From an uncultured Bacteroidales bacterium (GTDB lineage: Bacteria; Bacteroidota; Bacteroidia; Bacteroidales; ML635J-15), in contig CAJOIT010000001.1 of assembly GCA_905234755.1 (NCBI GenBank), positions 372,001 through 436,000 of the forward strand: DNA of 64,000 bases, read 5' to 3'. Of this stretch, positions 43,222 to 51,867 are shown piece by piece (position 1 is the stretch's first letter; each line of letters begins with the position of its first letter). The notes beneath the pieces are model-generated. The model had not been told where the DNA came from. It did no database searches and saw only the letters and a list, made by a program, of their open reading frames with translations. The position numbers were made by a program, and so were the translations under genes.

Positions 43222-44193
43222 TTAGTCTTTCACAAGTTCGTCGATGATGTCCTCGATGGAAAGACCTTCGGCTTCGGCCTTGTAGTTCTTTACAACCCTG
43301 TGGCGCAGAACAATCTTTGCAACTGCCTGAACATCTTCGATGTCTGGAGAATATTTTCCGCCAAGCACTGCCACGGTCTTTGCACCAATGACAAGGTATT
43401 GCGAAGCACGCGGTCCTGCTCCCCAGTGTATGAACTTGCGTGTAATTTCGGGTGCAATCTCCGAATCGGGACGGGTCTTGTTTACGAGGCTAACGGCATA
43501 TTCGAGTACATTGTCGTTAATCGGAATCTTGCGGATAAGGTTCTGGAAATAAATGATTTCCTCGGCACTGAGTATCTGCTTGATTTCGAAATTCTTGTCG
43601 GCTGTGGTGTTCTTCACGATGCGGATTTCGTCGTCGAGACTTGGGTATCCGACATTTATGTTGAACATGAAACGGTCGAGTTGTGCCTCGGGAAGCGGAT
43701 AAGTCCCTTCCTGTTCGATTGGGTTTTGGGTTGCCATTACGAAGAAAGGTTCATCGAGTTTGTAGATTGTTCCCGATGCGGTTACCGAGCGTTCCTGCAT
43801 TGCCTCGAGCAGAGCAGCCTGAGTCTTAGGCGGAGTACGGTTAATTTCGTCGGCAAGTATGAAGTTGGCGAAAATCGGGCCTTTTATGAACTTGAACTGG
43901 CGGTCTTCGCCGAGAATTTCGCTACCTATGATGTCGGATGGCATAAGGTCGGGCGTGAACTGGATACGCTTGTTCTTCAAACCGAGAACTTCGGCTATAG
44001 TGTTTACCAACAAGGTTTTTGCCAGTCCCGGTACACCAACCAGCAGGCAGTGTCCACGGCTGAAAATGGAAATCAGCACTTCCTTCACAACCTGATCCTG
44101 ACCGTAAATCTTCTTGCCAATCTCGACAAGCATCTCATCATATTTCGACCTTAAGGCGTTTGCCGCCTCCACATTGTCCTTGTACTCAATCAT
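43222..44193 (-). CDS. MoxR family AAA+ ATPase
   Basis: 323 residues. Walker A is GVPGLAKT (the MoxR variant of GxxGxGKT), followed by PSDIIGSEILGEDRQFKFIKGPIF and Walker B FILADEINRTPPKTQAALLEAM, then MATQNPIEQEGTYPLPEAQLDRF (landmarks of the family). MoxR ATPases assist maturation of partner proteins, often with VWA-domain proteins; no DUF58 or VWA gene lies next to it here, which is unusual. Instead the OstA-like and T9SS genes follow on the same strand. Confidence 0.94.
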   Translation of the reverse strand: MIEYKDNVEAANALRSKYDEMLVEIGKKIYGQDQVVKEVLISIFSRGHCLLVGVPGLAKTLLVNTIAEVLGLKNKRIQFTPDLMPSDIIGSEILGEDRQFKFIKGPIFANFILADEINRTPPKTQAALLEAMQERSVTASGTIYKLDEPFFVMATQNPIEQEGTYPLPEAQLDRFMFNINVGYPSLDDEIRIVKNTTADKNFEIKQILSAEEIIYFQNLIRKIPINDNVLEYAVSLVNKTRPDSEIAPEITRKFIHWGAGPRASQYLVIGAKTVAVLGGKYSPDIEDVQAVAKIVLRHRVVKNYKAEAEGLSIEDIIDELVKD

Positions 44194-44269
44194 ACAGATA
44201 AATTTTAGAGCGCAAAGATAATGATTATTTACGATTTACGAAGTACGATTGACGATTGATGAATTTATT

Positions 44270-44502
44270 GTTTCTGGGTTAACTTTGTTGAGGGCTTCGC
44301 CGTTCTATGGCTGACGCCGTTTCTGTGGGCTGGCGCCCGTTTCTCGCTGCGCTGTTTCTAGTTTCTGGGTTTCTATGGGCAAAAGCCCGTTTCAATGGCT
44401 TCGCTGTTTCTGGTTGTTTGTGTTGTTTGAAATTGGCTTGAAAATTTGATGATTCAATGGTTCAATTTGTAGAGTCGTTGCGCGCAACGACTCTACAAAT
44501 TG
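44270..44502. repeat. GTTTCT repeat stretch and 40-base perfect palindrome
   Basis: The gap 44194-44523 has no gene. 44270-44415 consists of GTTTCTGGGTTTCTATGGG-type words, including GGGCAAAAGCCC and GGGCTGGCGCCC, and resembles 60911-60970 read on the other strand. 44463-44502 is a perfect palindrome with half CAATTTGTAGAGTCGTTGCG, a member of the TTGTAG palindrome family. Confidence 0.8.
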
Positions 44503-44523
44503 GACATTGTTAAATTGGATATA

Positions 44524-45840
44524 TTACATATCAGACAACGAAAGTGCCCCCAGGTGTATTTTCATTTTTGCAAGTTCTGGAGTCTGCGACAGCATAACTT
44601 TTGTTTTCTCCTTGAGAATCTTTGCGTTATATTTCTCTTCATTCTTTTTCAGCTCGTATATCCAAACTTCCTTTGCCAGAGGGTCTGCTACGATAAGGTC
44701 AATCTCATTAGCACCTTTTCTATCCCACCATTTGCCTATAATGTATTTGCCTTCCTCGGCAAATTTATTGGCAAAATAGCGTTCCATCATAAATCCCGAA
44801 ACTGTATTATAGTCGCGTTCCACAATAGCAGCAAGCGATTTTAGCGCATTGTTTTCGACAAGCGACTGATACTTGTAAAAGAATCGGAACCAAAAAACAA
44901 GAAAGCTGTCGTTGAGTTGATAATGGACTTTTTTGCTGTTTGCTTTCGCAAAAATTGGCAACGACTTGTTAATTAAACGATAATAGTTTTCGAGGCGAAT
45001 GAGGTAACTGCCAATGTTGTCGATACCCAAATCCGATTCAATTTCGGCACGAGTTTTCATTCCGCCGGCGATGCTTACAAGAATGGAGAAATATATTGCG
45101 TAGTCGGTGCCGAATTCCTCTATAAGAATGTTTTTGCCCTCGCTGATAAATGGAGAATTCTCTTTTGTCAGTGCTGCAAGCATCAGGTCTTTTGTTATGT
45201 TTCCGTTGTCAAGCAGCAACGAGACATACCAAGGCACTCCTCCTGTAATGCTGAACAATGCCAACAAGTCCTCTGGAGCATAGTTGGGATTAAAGTCGGC
45301 AAGAATGCTTTTCAATGTGGATGTTGAAAATGGTTGAAGCATCATTTTTGCATTAGCACGACCGAATAGAGGTTCGTTGTAGTCCTCAAATATTTTCTTC
45401 ATCAGAGTGAATACAGATCCACTGATTATCAAGTTCAAATGGCTGTCGCGCCTATACAAGTCCCAGTCGCGCTGCATATCACCAAAAATATTTGGATTCA
45501 CTTTCGCGAAGTTCTGAAATTCGTCTATTATCAATGTAAACGGCTGTTTGGCTGACAATTTCATTACAATGCGAAATATTTCCGAAAATGAATTGATTTT
45601 GCCTACAATAGGAGAATCTAATTTTCTGTTTATTTCCTCGATAAAATCTTGACATAAAAGGCCTTCTGCTTTTTTGCCAACAAAAAAGTACAGCACAGTG
45701 GAATCTTCGCATTTCAATGCCAATTCGGTTTTTCCAATGCGTCTTCTTCCCATCAAAACAGTCATTTTTGACTCTTTTTTGCTTTGAAGAAGTATTTTTC
45801 TCAGGTCATCCTGTTCTTTTTCCCTATTGTAGAATTTCAT
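44524..45840 (-). CDS. AAA ATPase with C-terminal nuclease-like domain (DUF234 type)
   Basis: 438 residues. Walker A is MGRRRIGKTELAL (about 31-43) and Walker B is TLIIDEFQNFAKVNP, followed by the sensor region LNLIISGSVFTLM. A winged-helix region follows (TRAEIESDLGIDNIGSYLIRLE), then a C-terminal segment WWDRKGANEIDLIVADP...VWIYELKKNEEKYNA with the D...ExK spacing of a PD-(D/E)XK nuclease. This is the layout of the archaeal-type ATPase/DUF234 family, which is widespread in Bacteroidota and of unknown role; mobile or defence functions have been suggested for relatives. Single gene. The surrounding gap is rich in repeats. Confidence 0.85.
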   Translation of the reverse strand: MKFYNREKEQDDLRKILLQSKKESKMTVLMGRRRIGKTELALKCEDSTVLYFFVGKKAEGLLCQDFIEEINRKLDSPIVGKINSFSEIFRIVMKLSAKQPFTLIIDEFQNFAKVNPNIFGDMQRDWDLYRRDSHLNLIISGSVFTLMKKIFEDYNEPLFGRANAKMMLQPFSTSTLKSILADFNPNYAPEDLLALFSITGGVPWYVSLLLDNGNITKDLMLAALTKENSPFISEGKNILIEEFGTDYAIYFSILVSIAGGMKTRAEIESDLGIDNIGSYLIRLENYYRLINKSLPIFAKANSKKVHYQLNDSFLVFWFRFFYKYQSLVENNALKSLAAIVERDYNTVSGFMMERYFANKFAEEGKYIIGKWWDRKGANEIDLIVADPLAKEVWIYELKKNEEKYNAKILKEKTKVMLSQTPELAKMKIHLGALSLSDM

Positions 45841-45952
45841 GTCAATAAATTTTAGTAATTACAATTACGGTAATGGCTATTACTATTTTGCAAAAGTACA
45901 TATAATTTTCTAATGTACAATAGTTTGTATGATTTTTTTGTATTTTTTGTGG

Positions 45953-45972
45953 AGCCGCAAAATTTTGCGGCT
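45953..45972. repeat. 20-base palindrome AGCCGCAAAATTTTGCGGCT
   Basis: Perfect palindrome between the DUF234-type gene and the FISUMP lipoprotein. It differs only by one symmetric pair from AGACGCAAAATTTTGCGTCT at 60843-60862. Confidence 0.8.
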
Positions 45973-46012
45973 TTAGATAGTACTATATTTGTGGCGGTGC
46001 AATGTATGTATG

Positions 46013-46795
46013 CTATTCATCCCGCACATACCTTACCGACAATCCGCATATTTCAGGCATACTCGATACCCATTCATGCATTCTGAAATCTATCTGCGTT
46101 GCTGTGGTGTCATGTTCTATTTGCAAAGCAGACAAATAGTCTTTTTCGCGACCTCTTTTCTTTTCCCAAATGAAACTTGATATTCCTAAATCCTTGAACT
46201 CAATACTATCTTTACCCTCTCCAGTATATTCATTGTATGGGTATTCTGGTCGCATAATTCCACTAGGAATCATTGTCATGCCAGAAACATTGAAAAGCGT
46301 GTGCGTGCTATCATCTAATCCCCACAAATCCCTGTCGCCACATAGCATGAGAATAGTATAATATTCGAAGTTGCCCCACTTGTCTTTTTTATCATTGTTA
46401 ATGCTCATTGTCAGTTTTTCAAAATCGTCCTTTGTCGGCAAACGCCAGCCATCGGGACAACATTCAATCGCCGCATTGTAATTGTAGAGTACGCCGTATT
46501 TTTTGTATTCGTCGGTGGCTTTTGCCTCGTTTACATTGGTGCCATTGTAGTTGTAAACATAATAGCGAGGTCCGTCAAACGATACAGAATCGACATCGTT
46601 GCCATCTACGGATGGAAGATACCTGAAATTTTCGGCAAACCAGGTGGTTCCGTTTATTGTCACTGTCCTATATTCGTAGCCATCGCGGTTGTCGGTAAAT
46701 GTTGAACGCTTCAAACTGAACTTTACTGGCCTGTCCTTTTCGCAGGAGCAAAATGCCAGCAATGCAATGATTATTATAGTTATTGTTGTTCTCAT
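46013..46795 (-). CDS. FISUMP-domain lipoprotein
   Basis: 260 residues. The signal peptide ends in LLAFCSCEKD (lipobox CSC). The FISUMP domain covers most of the rest: FTDNRDGYEYRTVTINGTTW, FAENFRYLPS, YGVLYNYNAA, CCPDGWRLPTKDDFEKLT, and a final GLSVRYVRDE. Unlike the protein at 16387-18450 its C-terminus lacks the series of NNC codons, so it does not look like a DGR target. It lies two bases after the outer-membrane-like gene and is co-transcribed with it, behind the promoter with the G10 tract. Confidence 0.87.
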   Translation of the reverse strand: MRTTITIIIIALLAFCSCEKDRPVKFSLKRSTFTDNRDGYEYRTVTINGTTWFAENFRYLPSVDGNDVDSVSFDGPRYYVYNYNGTNVNEAKATDEYKKYGVLYNYNAAIECCPDGWRLPTKDDFEKLTMSINNDKKDKWGNFEYYTILMLCGDRDLWGLDDSTHTLFNVSGMTMIPSGIMRPEYPYNEYTGEGKDSIEFKDLGISSFIWEKKRGREKDYLSALQIEHDTTATQIDFRMHEWVSSMPEICGLSVRYVRDE

Positions 46796-46797
46796 AG

Positions 46798-47397
46798 TTA
46801 TTTCTTTTTATTGTTGTTGAACCGATAACCTATGCCGGCATGTATGTTTAAACTCGAATTATATATTTTGGTATTATATACATTCATTATCTCTCTGTTG
46901 GTGTCATAGTGGAAATAAGGAGTGTTGGAATCGGCTTCCCACGAGGTAAATCCTATGCTAGCAAGGAAATATAATCCACACGGGAATGAATGTCCGCCTT
47001 TGAATTCCAATCCCCATCCTAAAGCATAGCTGACATCGAAATCCTTATTGTGGTGGCTATGATCAAGATTCATTATAAAACCTATGCCCCACAAATTTGC
47101 ATGACCTTCGCTGTATTTTTCACGAGTCCAAAATATTCCTGGGACAAATGTTGTCCACGACCTATACGAAGCATACACACCCAAGGAACTTTTTTTGTTT
47201 ACAGGAAATGCAACATCCAAATCCAAATTCAAGTCCCACGAAACTCTGTATTTGCCGAAGGAGCTGCCTGTGCCAATGTTTGCACCTATAAAGGGTTTGC
47301 ATAGTTCTCTCTTTGTTTTTGTAGTGTCAGAAGGTTGCTCGGCAAAACAGGCAAAGACGAGAAATGTTAATATGAAAAGTATTAATAGTTTTTTCAT
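46798..47397 (-). CDS. Outer-membrane beta-barrel-like protein
   Basis: 199 residues. Signal peptide MKKLLILFILTFLVFACFAEQ. Mature sequence with alternating hydrophobic and polar residues and aromatic girdles: KPFIGANIGTGSSFGKYRVSW, DLNLDLDVAFPVNKKSSLGVYASY, ALGWGLEFKGGHSFPCGLYF, LNIHAGIGYRF. It probably forms a small eight-strand barrel. No specific family recognised. First gene of the two-gene unit with the FISUMP lipoprotein; the pair may form a surface complex (inference). Confidence 0.75.
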   Translation of the reverse strand: MKKLLILFILTFLVFACFAEQPSDTTKTKRELCKPFIGANIGTGSSFGKYRVSWDLNLDLDVAFPVNKKSSLGVYASYRSWTTFVPGIFWTREKYSEGHANLWGIGFIMNLDHSHHNKDFDVSYALGWGLEFKGGHSFPCGLYFLASIGFTSWEADSNTPYFHYDTNREIMNVYNTKIYNSSLNIHAGIGYRFNNNKKK

Positions 47398-47423
47398 GCA
47401 AATAATTGAAAAATATGTTGTTG

Positions 47424-47489
47424 CAAATCTATGATAAATATTTGAACTTCAAGCTACTTTTTGAAAAATTTTCAACTATGGGGGGGGGG
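47424..47489 (-). promoter_or_regulatory. Promoter with upstream poly-G/poly-C tract
   Basis: On the minus strand TTG (47450-47452), 18 bases, TAGATTTG (47424-47431). Upstream of it is a run of ten C on the coding strand (ten G at 47480-47489), about 27 bases before the -33 box. Such runs change length readily during replication and could tune the promoter. Confidence 0.55.
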
Positions 47490-47596
47490 TAAATTATTAG
47501 TATTCAATAATTTACGCTTTTATAAATAGTCTCTGCGATAACCATATCATACACATGATACTGAACGGGTTGAGGTATATTTAGGCAAGTATCTAA

Positions 47597-49837
47597 TCAA
47601 ATAAGATATTTGGCCGTAACAGATTGCTTACAACCAAGTATTTCTGTTGGTTTCCCAGCATAAAGAAGTCGTCCGCCGGCTTCGCCACCTTCGGGTCCAA
47701 CTTCGATGAGGTAGTCGGCCTGCTTTATTACATCGAGGCTATGTTCGATGAGGATGAGCGTGTTGCCGCTGTCGGTCATCTCGTTGAAAAGGTTTAGAAG
47801 CTTGTGAATGTCATCCAGGTGCAAACCGTCAGTCGGTTCATCGAGGATGAAAATTTCTCCGCTGCGATGAAGCTGGTCGGCAAGCTTTATGCGTTGCAGT
47901 TCGCCGCCTGAAAGTGTAGTCATTGACTGGTCGAGGTGCAGATAGCCAAGTCCAACCTTTTCCAAAGCCTTCAGTTTCGGCAAAAATGGCTGGTCGGCAA
48001 AGAATTCCACGGCTTCTTCAACGCTCAAAGCCATCACTTCGGCAATGTTCTTGCCTTTGTAAAAGTGCGAAAGTACTTCTTCGTTGTACCTTGTGCCGTG
48101 GCAGACATCGCAGACGGTTTCTATCGATTCCATAAAAGCCATGTCGGAGATTATTACGCCTTTTCCACCGCAGGCGGGACATGCGCCCTTCGAGTTGAAC
48201 GAGAAAAGTTGCATGTTGCTATGGTTGGCTTGTGCGAACAATTTGCGTATCGGGTCGGAGATTTCGAGGTAGGTGGCAGGGGTTGAACGAAGGTTTATGC
48301 CTATGTTTTTCTGTCCGATGAATATGGTTTTGCGGTCGCATTGTTGCTGGAATTCCTCCATCAGTGACGACTTTCCAGAACCTGCAACACCTGCAATCAC
48401 TGTCATCACGCCTAATGGAATGTTGACCGAAACACTTTTCAAATTGTGCAATGTTGCATTCTTAATGCTTATAAATCCTTGTGGCTGGCGAGTTTCGGTT
48501 TTGAACTGGCTTTTGCTGCGAAGCATCTTGCCCGAAATTGTGTCGGATTTTAAAAGTCCTTCGTAAGAACCTTCATACATAATTTCTCCACCATGTGCGC
48601 CAGCCTTTGGTCCCATGTCGATAATATGGTCGGCCATTGCAATGATTTCGCGGTGATGCTCCACAATCAGGATGGTGTTGCCGTGGTCGCGCAGGTTGCG
48701 AAGCGAATCTTTCAGCTTGCTGATGTCCTGCGGATGCAGGCCAACGCTTGGTTCATCAAGCACATACGCCATATCTGTAAGCGGTGAGTTTATGTACTTT
48801 GCAATCTTTATGCGCTGAGCTTCACCGCCAGAGAGCGTTCCCGTTCCACGACTTAGCGAAAGGTAGCCTAGTCCAATCTGCATCAATGCCTGCAAGCGTT
48901 TTGCAAGTTCGCGTTTGATATCAACGGCAAGCGGGTCATCTATTGCCGAAATGAAATCCACAAGGTCCGAAATTGGCATGTCGCCGACCTCGGAAATGTT
49001 CTTGCCGTTTATGCGGCAGGAGCGAATTTTTTCGTTCAGACGTGTGCCTTTGCAGTCGGGACAGGTACCCATCGTAAGCATCGGGTTTATTGCTGCTGCG
49101 TGGAGCAGACCTTCTTCCGAATTTATGATACTGCGGTACATTCGGGGGACAAGACCTTCGTACTTAGCTGTTTTGGGCCAGTTTGAAGGCGGATTTTTCA
49201 GTTTTATCTGCGGAGAATACAGGAAAAGGTCAAGTTCTTCGGGCGTGTAGTCCTTTATTTTCTTGTCGAGGTCGAAAAGTCCGCTGTGTGCATAGCGAAT
49301 CCAGCGCCAACCACCTTTGCCGAATGCTATATAGTGTATGGTATCCTCGTCGTTTAGCGACTTGTCAAAGTCAACGAGTTTGTGAATGTCGAGTTCGCGG
49401 ATTTCGCCCAAGCCAGCGCAGCGCGGACAACTTCCTGCCGGATGATTGAACGAAAACGAATCGGAATATCCGACAAAAGGTTTGCCTACGCGTGAAAACA
49501 GAAGTCGCAGCAATGGCTGAATGTCGGTGTATGTGCCGACAGTGGAACGGCTGTTCGATGCAGGCTTTTTCTGGTCGATGACTATTGTCACGGGCATATT
49601 TTCAATCTTTCCGACCTTGGGACGACCGTATTTAGGCAGGTATTGCTGAACAAAACTTGGAAAAGTCTCGTTCAGTTCGCGGCGGCTTTCGGCAGCAATG
49701 GTGTCGAGGCAAAGCGATGACTTGCCAGAACCAGAAACGCCTGTGAATACTGTTATCTGATGTTTTGGAATGTCAACCGAAATGTTCTTAAGGTTGTTTT
49801 CGGTAGCATCGGTTATTGAGATTTTGTCGGAAGTCAT
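47597..49837 (-). CDS. Short UvrA paralog (UvrA2-like ABC ATPase)
   Basis: 746 residues, against about 940 for UvrA. Two ABC ATPase halves: GVSGSGKSSLCLDTI ... LSGGEAQRIKIAKYI ... YVLDEPSVGLHPQDI, and GVAGSGKSSLMEEF ... LSGGELQRIKLADQL ... FILDEPTDGLHLDDI. Zinc-finger Cys pairs (CPRCAGLGEI, CPDCKGTRL, CPACGGKGVI, CDVCHGTRY) are present. The UvrB-binding and insertion domains near the N-terminus appear shortened: the second Cys set follows directly. This matches the UvrA2 class, which lacks UvrB binding and is linked to drug or DNA-damage tolerance rather than canonical excision repair. Single gene. Confidence 0.88.
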   Translation of the reverse strand: MTSDKISITDATENNLKNISVDIPKHQITVFTGVSGSGKSSLCLDTIAAESRRELNETFPSFVQQYLPKYGRPKVGKIENMPVTIVIDQKKPASNSRSTVGTYTDIQPLLRLLFSRVGKPFVGYSDSFSFNHPAGSCPRCAGLGEIRELDIHKLVDFDKSLNDEDTIHYIAFGKGGWRWIRYAHSGLFDLDKKIKDYTPEELDLFLYSPQIKLKNPPSNWPKTAKYEGLVPRMYRSIINSEEGLLHAAAINPMLTMGTCPDCKGTRLNEKIRSCRINGKNISEVGDMPISDLVDFISAIDDPLAVDIKRELAKRLQALMQIGLGYLSLSRGTGTLSGGEAQRIKIAKYINSPLTDMAYVLDEPSVGLHPQDISKLKDSLRNLRDHGNTILIVEHHREIIAMADHIIDMGPKAGAHGGEIMYEGSYEGLLKSDTISGKMLRSKSQFKTETRQPQGFISIKNATLHNLKSVSVNIPLGVMTVIAGVAGSGKSSLMEEFQQQCDRKTIFIGQKNIGINLRSTPATYLEISDPIRKLFAQANHSNMQLFSFNSKGACPACGGKGVIISDMAFMESIETVCDVCHGTRYNEEVLSHFYKGKNIAEVMALSVEEAVEFFADQPFLPKLKALEKVGLGYLHLDQSMTTLSGGELQRIKLADQLHRSGEIFILDEPTDGLHLDDIHKLLNLFNEMTDSGNTLILIEHSLDVIKQADYLIEVGPEGGEAGGRLLYAGKPTEILGCKQSVTAKYLI

Positions 49838-49854
49838 AGTTGTTCAAAAAATTA

Positions 49855-49934
49855 AAAATTCAAAGATTCAACAATTCAAAGTTTAATGTTCAAAGTTCAA
49901 AGATTTGATGATTTGCTTGCGCGAGCTAAAGGTT
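49855..49934. repeat. TTCAAAG tract and GCTTGCGCGAGCTAAAGG repeat
   Basis: Between the UvrA-like gene and the DAHP synthase gene lies a TTCAAAGATTCAACAATTC tract and then TTGCTTGCGCGAGCTAAAGG (49913-49932), identical to 12892. The same combination of tract and word occurs at 12942-13028. No gene in this gap. Confidence 0.7.
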
Positions 49935-50019
49935 AGCTTCGCTGAACTAAAGGTTGATAATTCAAAATTCATAAATCCTATTCAATCGTAAATCTAAAAT
50001 CGTCAATCGTAAATTACAT

Positions 50020-51051
50020 TTATTCTTGCTCTCGTATTGATTCCTTGTGGATTTCGGAAAACAGAGCTGCAATCATTTCCTTTGACAGACCTATTTTTTC
50101 GGCGTATTCGCTTCGCGATTCCAAAACTTTTTTCCAGCGGTCTATTTGCAGAATGGCAACATTGCGTGCTTTTTTCAATTCGCCAATCTCGTTGGTAATT
50201 GCAAACCTTTGCTTCAAAATGTCGATTAACTGATAGTCGAGGACATCAATTTTGTTCCTCAGCGTTTCGAGTTCCATTTCGTAGTTGTGGTCATCTACGG
50301 CTGGACTTTTTATCTTCAAGCTATCGATGAGGCTTTTGACCTTTGATGGTGTAAGTTGTTGGTTGCTATCGCTTAACGCTTGTTGCGGACAGCAATGCGA
50401 TTCAATCATCAGACCTGCCATGTTGAGGTTTATTGCCTGTTGTGCAATTTCGGCGATGTATTTTGTGTCGCCTGCAATGTGACTAGGGTCGCAGATGATT
50501 TTTATGTCGGGCATTCTCCGAGCTAGTTCAATCGGTATTTCCCAGCAAGGCAAGTTGCGAAGTTTTGTTTCCGAAAATGGGTAAAATCCTCGGCTAACGG
50601 CAATTATGTCATTGAAGCCGATTTTGCGGAAGCGCTCTATTGCACCGCACCACAGGTCTATGTCGGGGTTGGTCGGATTTTTTATAAATACCTTGAAATC
50701 ACCGCCTTTGGCTGCATTGGCAATTTCTTGTACCGAAAACGGATTTGCAACGGTGCGTGCGCCTATCCAGAACGCCCTGAATCCGTATTTTGCAATTTTT
50801 TCAATGTGGTTTGCATTGGCTACCTCGGTGATTACAGGAATGTTAAGTTCATTCTGAATGCGTTGCATCCAAGCGAGCGCTTTTTCGCCAAGCCCTTCAA
50901 ACGAGTCGGGATGTGTGCGCGGTTTCCATATTCCTGCACGGAAATAGTCGGGTGCGACAAGTTCTTTCAGTTGTCGTGCCGTAGTATATACTTGTTCCTC
51001 GCTTTCGGCGCTGCAAGGTCCGCATATCAGCATCAGTCTGTTAGCCATCAT
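50020..51051 (-). CDS. Bifunctional DAHP synthase / chorismate mutase
   Basis: 343 residues from the ATG at 51051; an in-frame TTG at 51066 would add five. The N-terminal part (about 1-245) is a class I beta (KDO8P-like) 3-deoxy-7-phosphoheptulonate synthase: LICGPCSAESEEQV, FRAGIWKPRTHPDSFEGLG, IGARTVANPF, FIKNPTNPD and IICDPSHIAG. The C-terminal part (about 258-343) is an AroQ-type chorismate mutase: LRNKIDVLDYQLIDILKQRF, NEIGELKKARNV, IHKESIREQE. It catalyses the first step of the shikimate pathway and the chorismate-to-prephenate step; such fusions let prephenate-pathway products control the synthase. Single gene here. Confidence 0.94.
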   Translation of the reverse strand: MMANRLMLICGPCSAESEEQVYTTARQLKELVAPDYFRAGIWKPRTHPDSFEGLGEKALAWMQRIQNELNIPVITEVANANHIEKIAKYGFRAFWIGARTVANPFSVQEIANAAKGGDFKVFIKNPTNPDIDLWCGAIERFRKIGFNDIIAVSRGFYPFSETKLRNLPCWEIPIELARRMPDIKIICDPSHIAGDTKYIAEIAQQAINLNMAGLMIESHCCPQQALSDSNQQLTPSKVKSLIDSLKIKSPAVDDHNYEMELETLRNKIDVLDYQLIDILKQRFAITNEIGELKKARNVAILQIDRWKKVLESRSEYAEKIGLSKEMIAALFSEIHKESIREQE

Positions 51052-51195
51052 TGCAATTTTGCGCAAAAATAATTTAAATTCCGAATACTTAAATCATGTT
51101 TTCTTCGTTAATAACAATGTGATACATGAATTTATGTGCAATATGGCTGTTTCAAATAAAAGTATTAACTTTACGGCTCAATTTTTTGTATTGAT

Positions 51196-51861
51196 ATGAA
51201 GAAGTTTTTCAATTTTATATTCAGCAAAGCTTTCTGGTTTAACATATTGGGAATCATATTGTTCTTTGTGTTAGCCATAGTGATACTAATGGTTAGTTTG
51301 AAGTCGTGTACAAGGCATGGCGAGGCTGTTACAGTGCCTACAGTTGTAGGAATGGATGCCGATGAGGCTATTGCAATGCTTGAGGACGAAGGTTTCGGCT
51401 ATGAGATTATTGATACGCTCTTTATCGACTCGTTGCCGAAAAGTGTTGTGGTTGAGCAGAATCCAGCCAAGGAATCGCTTGTAAAGCACGGCCGTACGGT
51501 GTATATGAAGGTAAATACCGCCAACGAAATTATGGTAAGGATGCCATCGTTTGTAGGCGAACAATATAAGACATTGCCTGTCAGACTGAAACATTCGAAG
51601 TTGAAGATGGGAAGTGTGAAGTGGCAGAAGGATGGGGAGGTCGTAAATATTGTCTTGAAGCAAATGTACAATGGTCGTCCGATAGAGCCGGGAACCGAGA
51701 TAAAGCAAGGTTCGCGCATCGATTTTGTCGTTGCTGGACGAGACCCTAATTCGAAGGAAGAGGACGAAGACGAGGAGGAAGAAATTTCTACGCTCGAAGA
51801 AATGAGCAAATTGGAGGAAGCTTCTGCTTCAAAGTCTAATGAGACTAATTCCGATGAATAA
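51196..51861 (+). CDS. PASTA-domain membrane protein
   Basis: 221 residues. A cytoplasmic start is followed by one membrane helix (FWFNILGIILFFVLAIVILMV, about 15-36). Then come two to three PASTA domains: VTVPTVVGMDADEAIAMLED..VVEQNPAKESLVKHGRTVYM, and VRMPSFVGEQYKTLPVRLKH ending in GTEIKQGSRIDFVVAG. The acidic tail is EEDEDEEEEISTLEEMSKL. PASTA domains bind cell-wall fragments or penicillin-binding proteins; here there is no kinase domain. Start of a three-gene unit with a T9SS cargo and RluD (gaps of six and five bases), an order also seen in other Bacteroidales. Confidence 0.9.
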   Translation: MKKFFNFIFSKAFWFNILGIILFFVLAIVILMVSLKSCTRHGEAVTVPTVVGMDADEAIAMLEDEGFGYEIIDTLFIDSLPKSVVVEQNPAKESLVKHGRTVYMKVNTANEIMVRMPSFVGEQYKTLPVRLKHSKLKMGSVKWQKDGEVVNIVLKQMYNGRPIEPGTEIKQGSRIDFVVAGRDPNSKEEDEDEEEEISTLEEMSKLEEASASKSNETNSDE

Positions 51862-51867
51862 CCTAAA

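Noticed and set aside
46013..46795. Second FISUMP gene as another DGR target
   Set aside because: Its C-terminal part has no series of NNC codons derivable from AAC.
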